From Bacteroidetes bacterium 43-16 (GTDB lineage: Bacteria > Bacteroidota > Bacteroidia > Chitinophagales > Chitinophagaceae): 64,000 nucleotides of DNA. Of this stretch, positions 62,490 through 64,000 are shown piece after piece. The stretch is taken from positions 248,001 through 312,000 of the forward strand of contig MKTB01000015.1 of the NCBI GenBank assembly GCA_001897525.1, written 5' to 3'. Numbering within the stretch: position 1 is the first letter of the stretch; the number at the start of each line of letters is the position of its first letter. A program made the translations under genes and the position numbers. The notes under the pieces are model-generated. The model was not told the origin of the DNA. It made no database searches and saw only the letters and a program-made list of their open reading frames with translations.

Positions 62490-63419
62490 TTACAAATTTA
62501 TTTTCCTGTCCACGACATATTTAGGTCTTTGTTTCACTTCCATATATATCCGCCCGATATACTCTCCCAATATTCCTATCCCCATCATAATAAATCCTCC
62601 AAGCAGCAATACAGATACCATAATGGAAGCGTATCCCGTGATAGAAATTCCGAAAAAAACCTTTTCTATTATAACTTTAAGAATGAGTATAAAAGATATA
62701 AAAGATAAGCCAAAGCCTAAGTAGGTCCAGATTTTTAAAGGTAAAGTTGAGAAAGATGTAATCCCTTCCAGGGCCAGGTTCCAAAGCTTCCAGCCATTGA
62801 ATTTGCTTTGACCGGCACTCCTGGCATCTCTTTTGTATTCAACGATCGCAGTCTTGAAACCAACCCAGCTAAGCAGTCCTTTCATAAATAATTGACTTTC
62901 GCTTAACTTAATCAGTTCATTAACCACTTTGCGGCTCATCAGCCTGAAATCGCCGACATTTTCTTCAATTTTTGGTTTTGAAATTTTATTATGAAAACGG
63001 TAAAAAAGCTCAGCAGACTTTTTCTTCAAAAAGCTATCACTGGACCTGTCCGCTCTTTTCCCCAAGACAACTTCATACCCTTCCTCATATTTTTTGATCA
63101 TTTCATGAACAACAGCAATAGGGTCTTGCAGATCAACATCTATAGGCACTACTAAATCTCCGGTGGCATGTTGCAATCCGGCAAACAAAGCAGCCTCTTT
63201 ACCAAAATTCCTGGAAAATGAAACTACTTTTACCTGCTCATCTCTTGAGCCCAATATTTGCAGACAGTGGAAAGATCCATCCTGACTTCCATCATCCACA
63301 AAAACAATATCAAGCGTATATCCTGTCTTTAACTCTTCCTTAAATTGCTGAATGGCATCATAAAAAATAGGAATAGTTTGTTCTTCATTGAAAACAGGCA
63401 CGACAAATGATATAAGCAT
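62490..63419 (-). CDS. GtrB-type glycosyltransferase family 2 (polyprenyl-phosphate sugar synthase)
   Basis: A 309-residue protein: GT-A domain (1-225) with [12 protein letters not shown], the nucleotide-binding [11 protein letters not shown] and the metal-binding DVDLQDP, followed by two membrane helices (about 230-255 and 265-290) and the C-terminal tail [16 protein letters not shown]. It matches GtrB/DPM1-like enzymes that make undecaprenyl-phosphate-linked glucose or another hexose on the cytoplasmic side. The GtrII-like transferase coded downstream (181-bp gap) would use its product. A GtrA flippase is not seen next to it. Confidence 0.93.
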   Translation of the reverse strand: MLISFVVPVFNEEQTIPIFYDAIQQFKEELKTGYTLDIVFVDDGSQDGSFHCLQILGSRDEQVKVVSFSRNFGKEAALFAGLQHATGDLVVPIDVDLQDPIAVVHEMIKKYEEGYEVVLGKRADRSSDSFLKKKSAELFYRFHNKISKPKIEENVGDFRLMSRKVVNELIKLSESQLFMKGLLSWVGFKTAIVEYKRDARSAGQSKFNGWKLWNLALEGITSFSTLPLKIWTYLGFGLSFISFILILKVIIEKVFFGISITGYASIMVSVLLLGGFIMMGIGILGEYIGRIYMEVKQRPKYVVDRKINL

Positions 63420-63467
63420 AGTAATAAGATATTTTAGACAAGAATGAATTAAATAAAATTGAGCAGT

Positions 63468-64000
63468 CTACTTGTTTAATTCTCCTTTCAAATAATCAAT
63501 CACATTCACTTCTACGGCATCCACGCCTCTTAATTCGGCCAGGAACCAGCTACACCAATCTCCGAAGAGGATCAGGTAGACCGCTCTTTCCAGGAAACTG
63601 TCGCCCTTGGCTACCACCTCGAAGATGGCATTGGTAAAGTTGCAGATCACCGATCTGTTGATATCAAATCTTAGTTTTACACGATCCAGTTCGGCCCCGG
63701 TATGGAGGAAAATAACTGCCAGGCTTTCCGCATTATCTTTCCAGCCTACCAATTCATTATGGTTCATTTCCGGGAAAGGACGCTCCCAGCCCAATACCTT
63801 ACTGTTTTCATTGAACTGCTGCCGCCACCTGGTGGCTATGCCTGCAATTCTTTGATCGGAATAGATTATGGGTAATTTACCCTGCAACTTTTCTGCAAGC
63901 AGACGGGCATCGTTCTTGATATCAGCTTCTTCGGTTCTTAAAAGCGCAACCGCTGCTTTGAGTTCCCCGATAAATTCTTCCCCAATAATATTATAATGCT
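63468..64000 (-). CDS. Bifunctional phosphoglucose/phosphomannose isomerase, C-terminal part
   Basis: The frame is open from the stop at 63468 to the edge of the window, giving about 177 C-terminal residues; the N-terminal part and start are outside. The segment LPIIYSDQRIAGIATRWRQQ followed by FNENSKVLGWERPFPEMNHNELVGW is the SIS-domain signature of archaeal/bacterial bifunctional phosphoglucose/phosphomannose isomerases, which interconvert fructose 6-phosphate with glucose or mannose 6-phosphate. The His in PEMNHNE is the likely catalytic one. It is co-directional with the GtrB gene (48-bp gap), so it could supply the sugar phosphate for it. Confidence 0.85.
   Translation of the reverse strand, partial: HYNIIGEEFIGELKAAVALLRTEEADIKNDARLLAEKLQGKLPIIYSDQRIAGIATRWRQQFNENSKVLGWERPFPEMNHNELVGWKDNAESLAVIFLHTGAELDRVKLRFDINRSVICNFTNAIFEVVAKGDSFLERAVYLILFGDWCSWFLAELRGVDAVEVNVIDYLKGELNK

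Overview
The window looks like a chromosomal segment from a Bacteroidota bacterium, most like the Chitinophagaceae/Sphingobacteriia side of the phylum. Visible reasons: two secreted proteins with type IX secretion C-terminal sorting domains (a YPNPAS core), a PorQ homologue, a class-B-like succinate/fumarate reductase with a single cytochrome b subunit, a very short AtpC, promoters of the phylum-specific TAnnTTTG type, few Shine-Dalgarno sequences, and families such as DUF2480 and GtrII-like glycosyltransferases. No rRNA, tRNA, CRISPR array, prophage or transposase was recognised. Most of the window is ordinary core and household content.

Layout. 1-9.4 kb: end of an aldo/keto reductase, an SSAT-like acetyltransferase with an MFS exporter, a minus-strand operon (LOG-family protein, O-methyltransferase, LysM glucosaminidase), an orphan LutB, an MCE/MlaD protein and PorQ. 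9.6-19.4 kb: a secreted protein of unknown function, a CDP-alcohol phosphatidyltransferase, MurB, an LDH2-type dehydrogenase, two small lipoproteins, an overlapping membrane protein/histidine kinase/response regulator operon, two unknown genes, DUF2480 and DUF3108. 19.4-30 kb: TPR protein, TlpA-like thioredoxin protein, RlmD, Aat and a large SdrD-like T9SS cargo protein preceded by about 900 bp without an intact gene.

30-33 kb holds the most interesting locus. A minus-strand operon encodes three short peptides that all end in a C-x-x-C-G-x-G tail (CPACGMG twice, CITCGRG once), followed without a gap by a DUF692/MNIO-family enzyme with an extra C-terminal region of about 100 residues. DUF692 enzymes are multinuclear non-heme iron oxidases that modify Cys or Asp residues of ribosomal peptides. 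The three peptides carry Sec or lipoprotein-type signal sequences. I read this as an uncharacterised RiPP system making exported, C-terminally modified, probably metal-binding peptides. It is separated from the atpDC operon by a terminator and ends tail-to-tail with a ChaN-like haem-binding protein.

33-49 kb: atpD-atpC, a Ycf48-like T9SS cargo, a retropepsin/PDZ protein, a GtrII-like membrane protein, a MarR-controlled efflux operon (marR, tolC, hlyD, ABC-2 permease), nhaA flanked by 7-bp tandem repeat arrays, and sdhC-frdA-frdB interrupted by a four-helix-bundle gene. 49-64 kb: a TPR-adenylate cyclase, a plant-type glutaminyl cyclase, an ABC-2 permease/HMA/outer-membrane protein cluster, a pair of M16 peptidases, a radical SAM protein, and a GtrII/GtrB glycosyltransferase pair followed by the C-terminal part of a phosphoglucose/phosphomannose isomerase. 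A recurring trait is that nearly every exported protein has Gln as the predicted first mature residue, which fits the presence of the glutaminyl cyclase.
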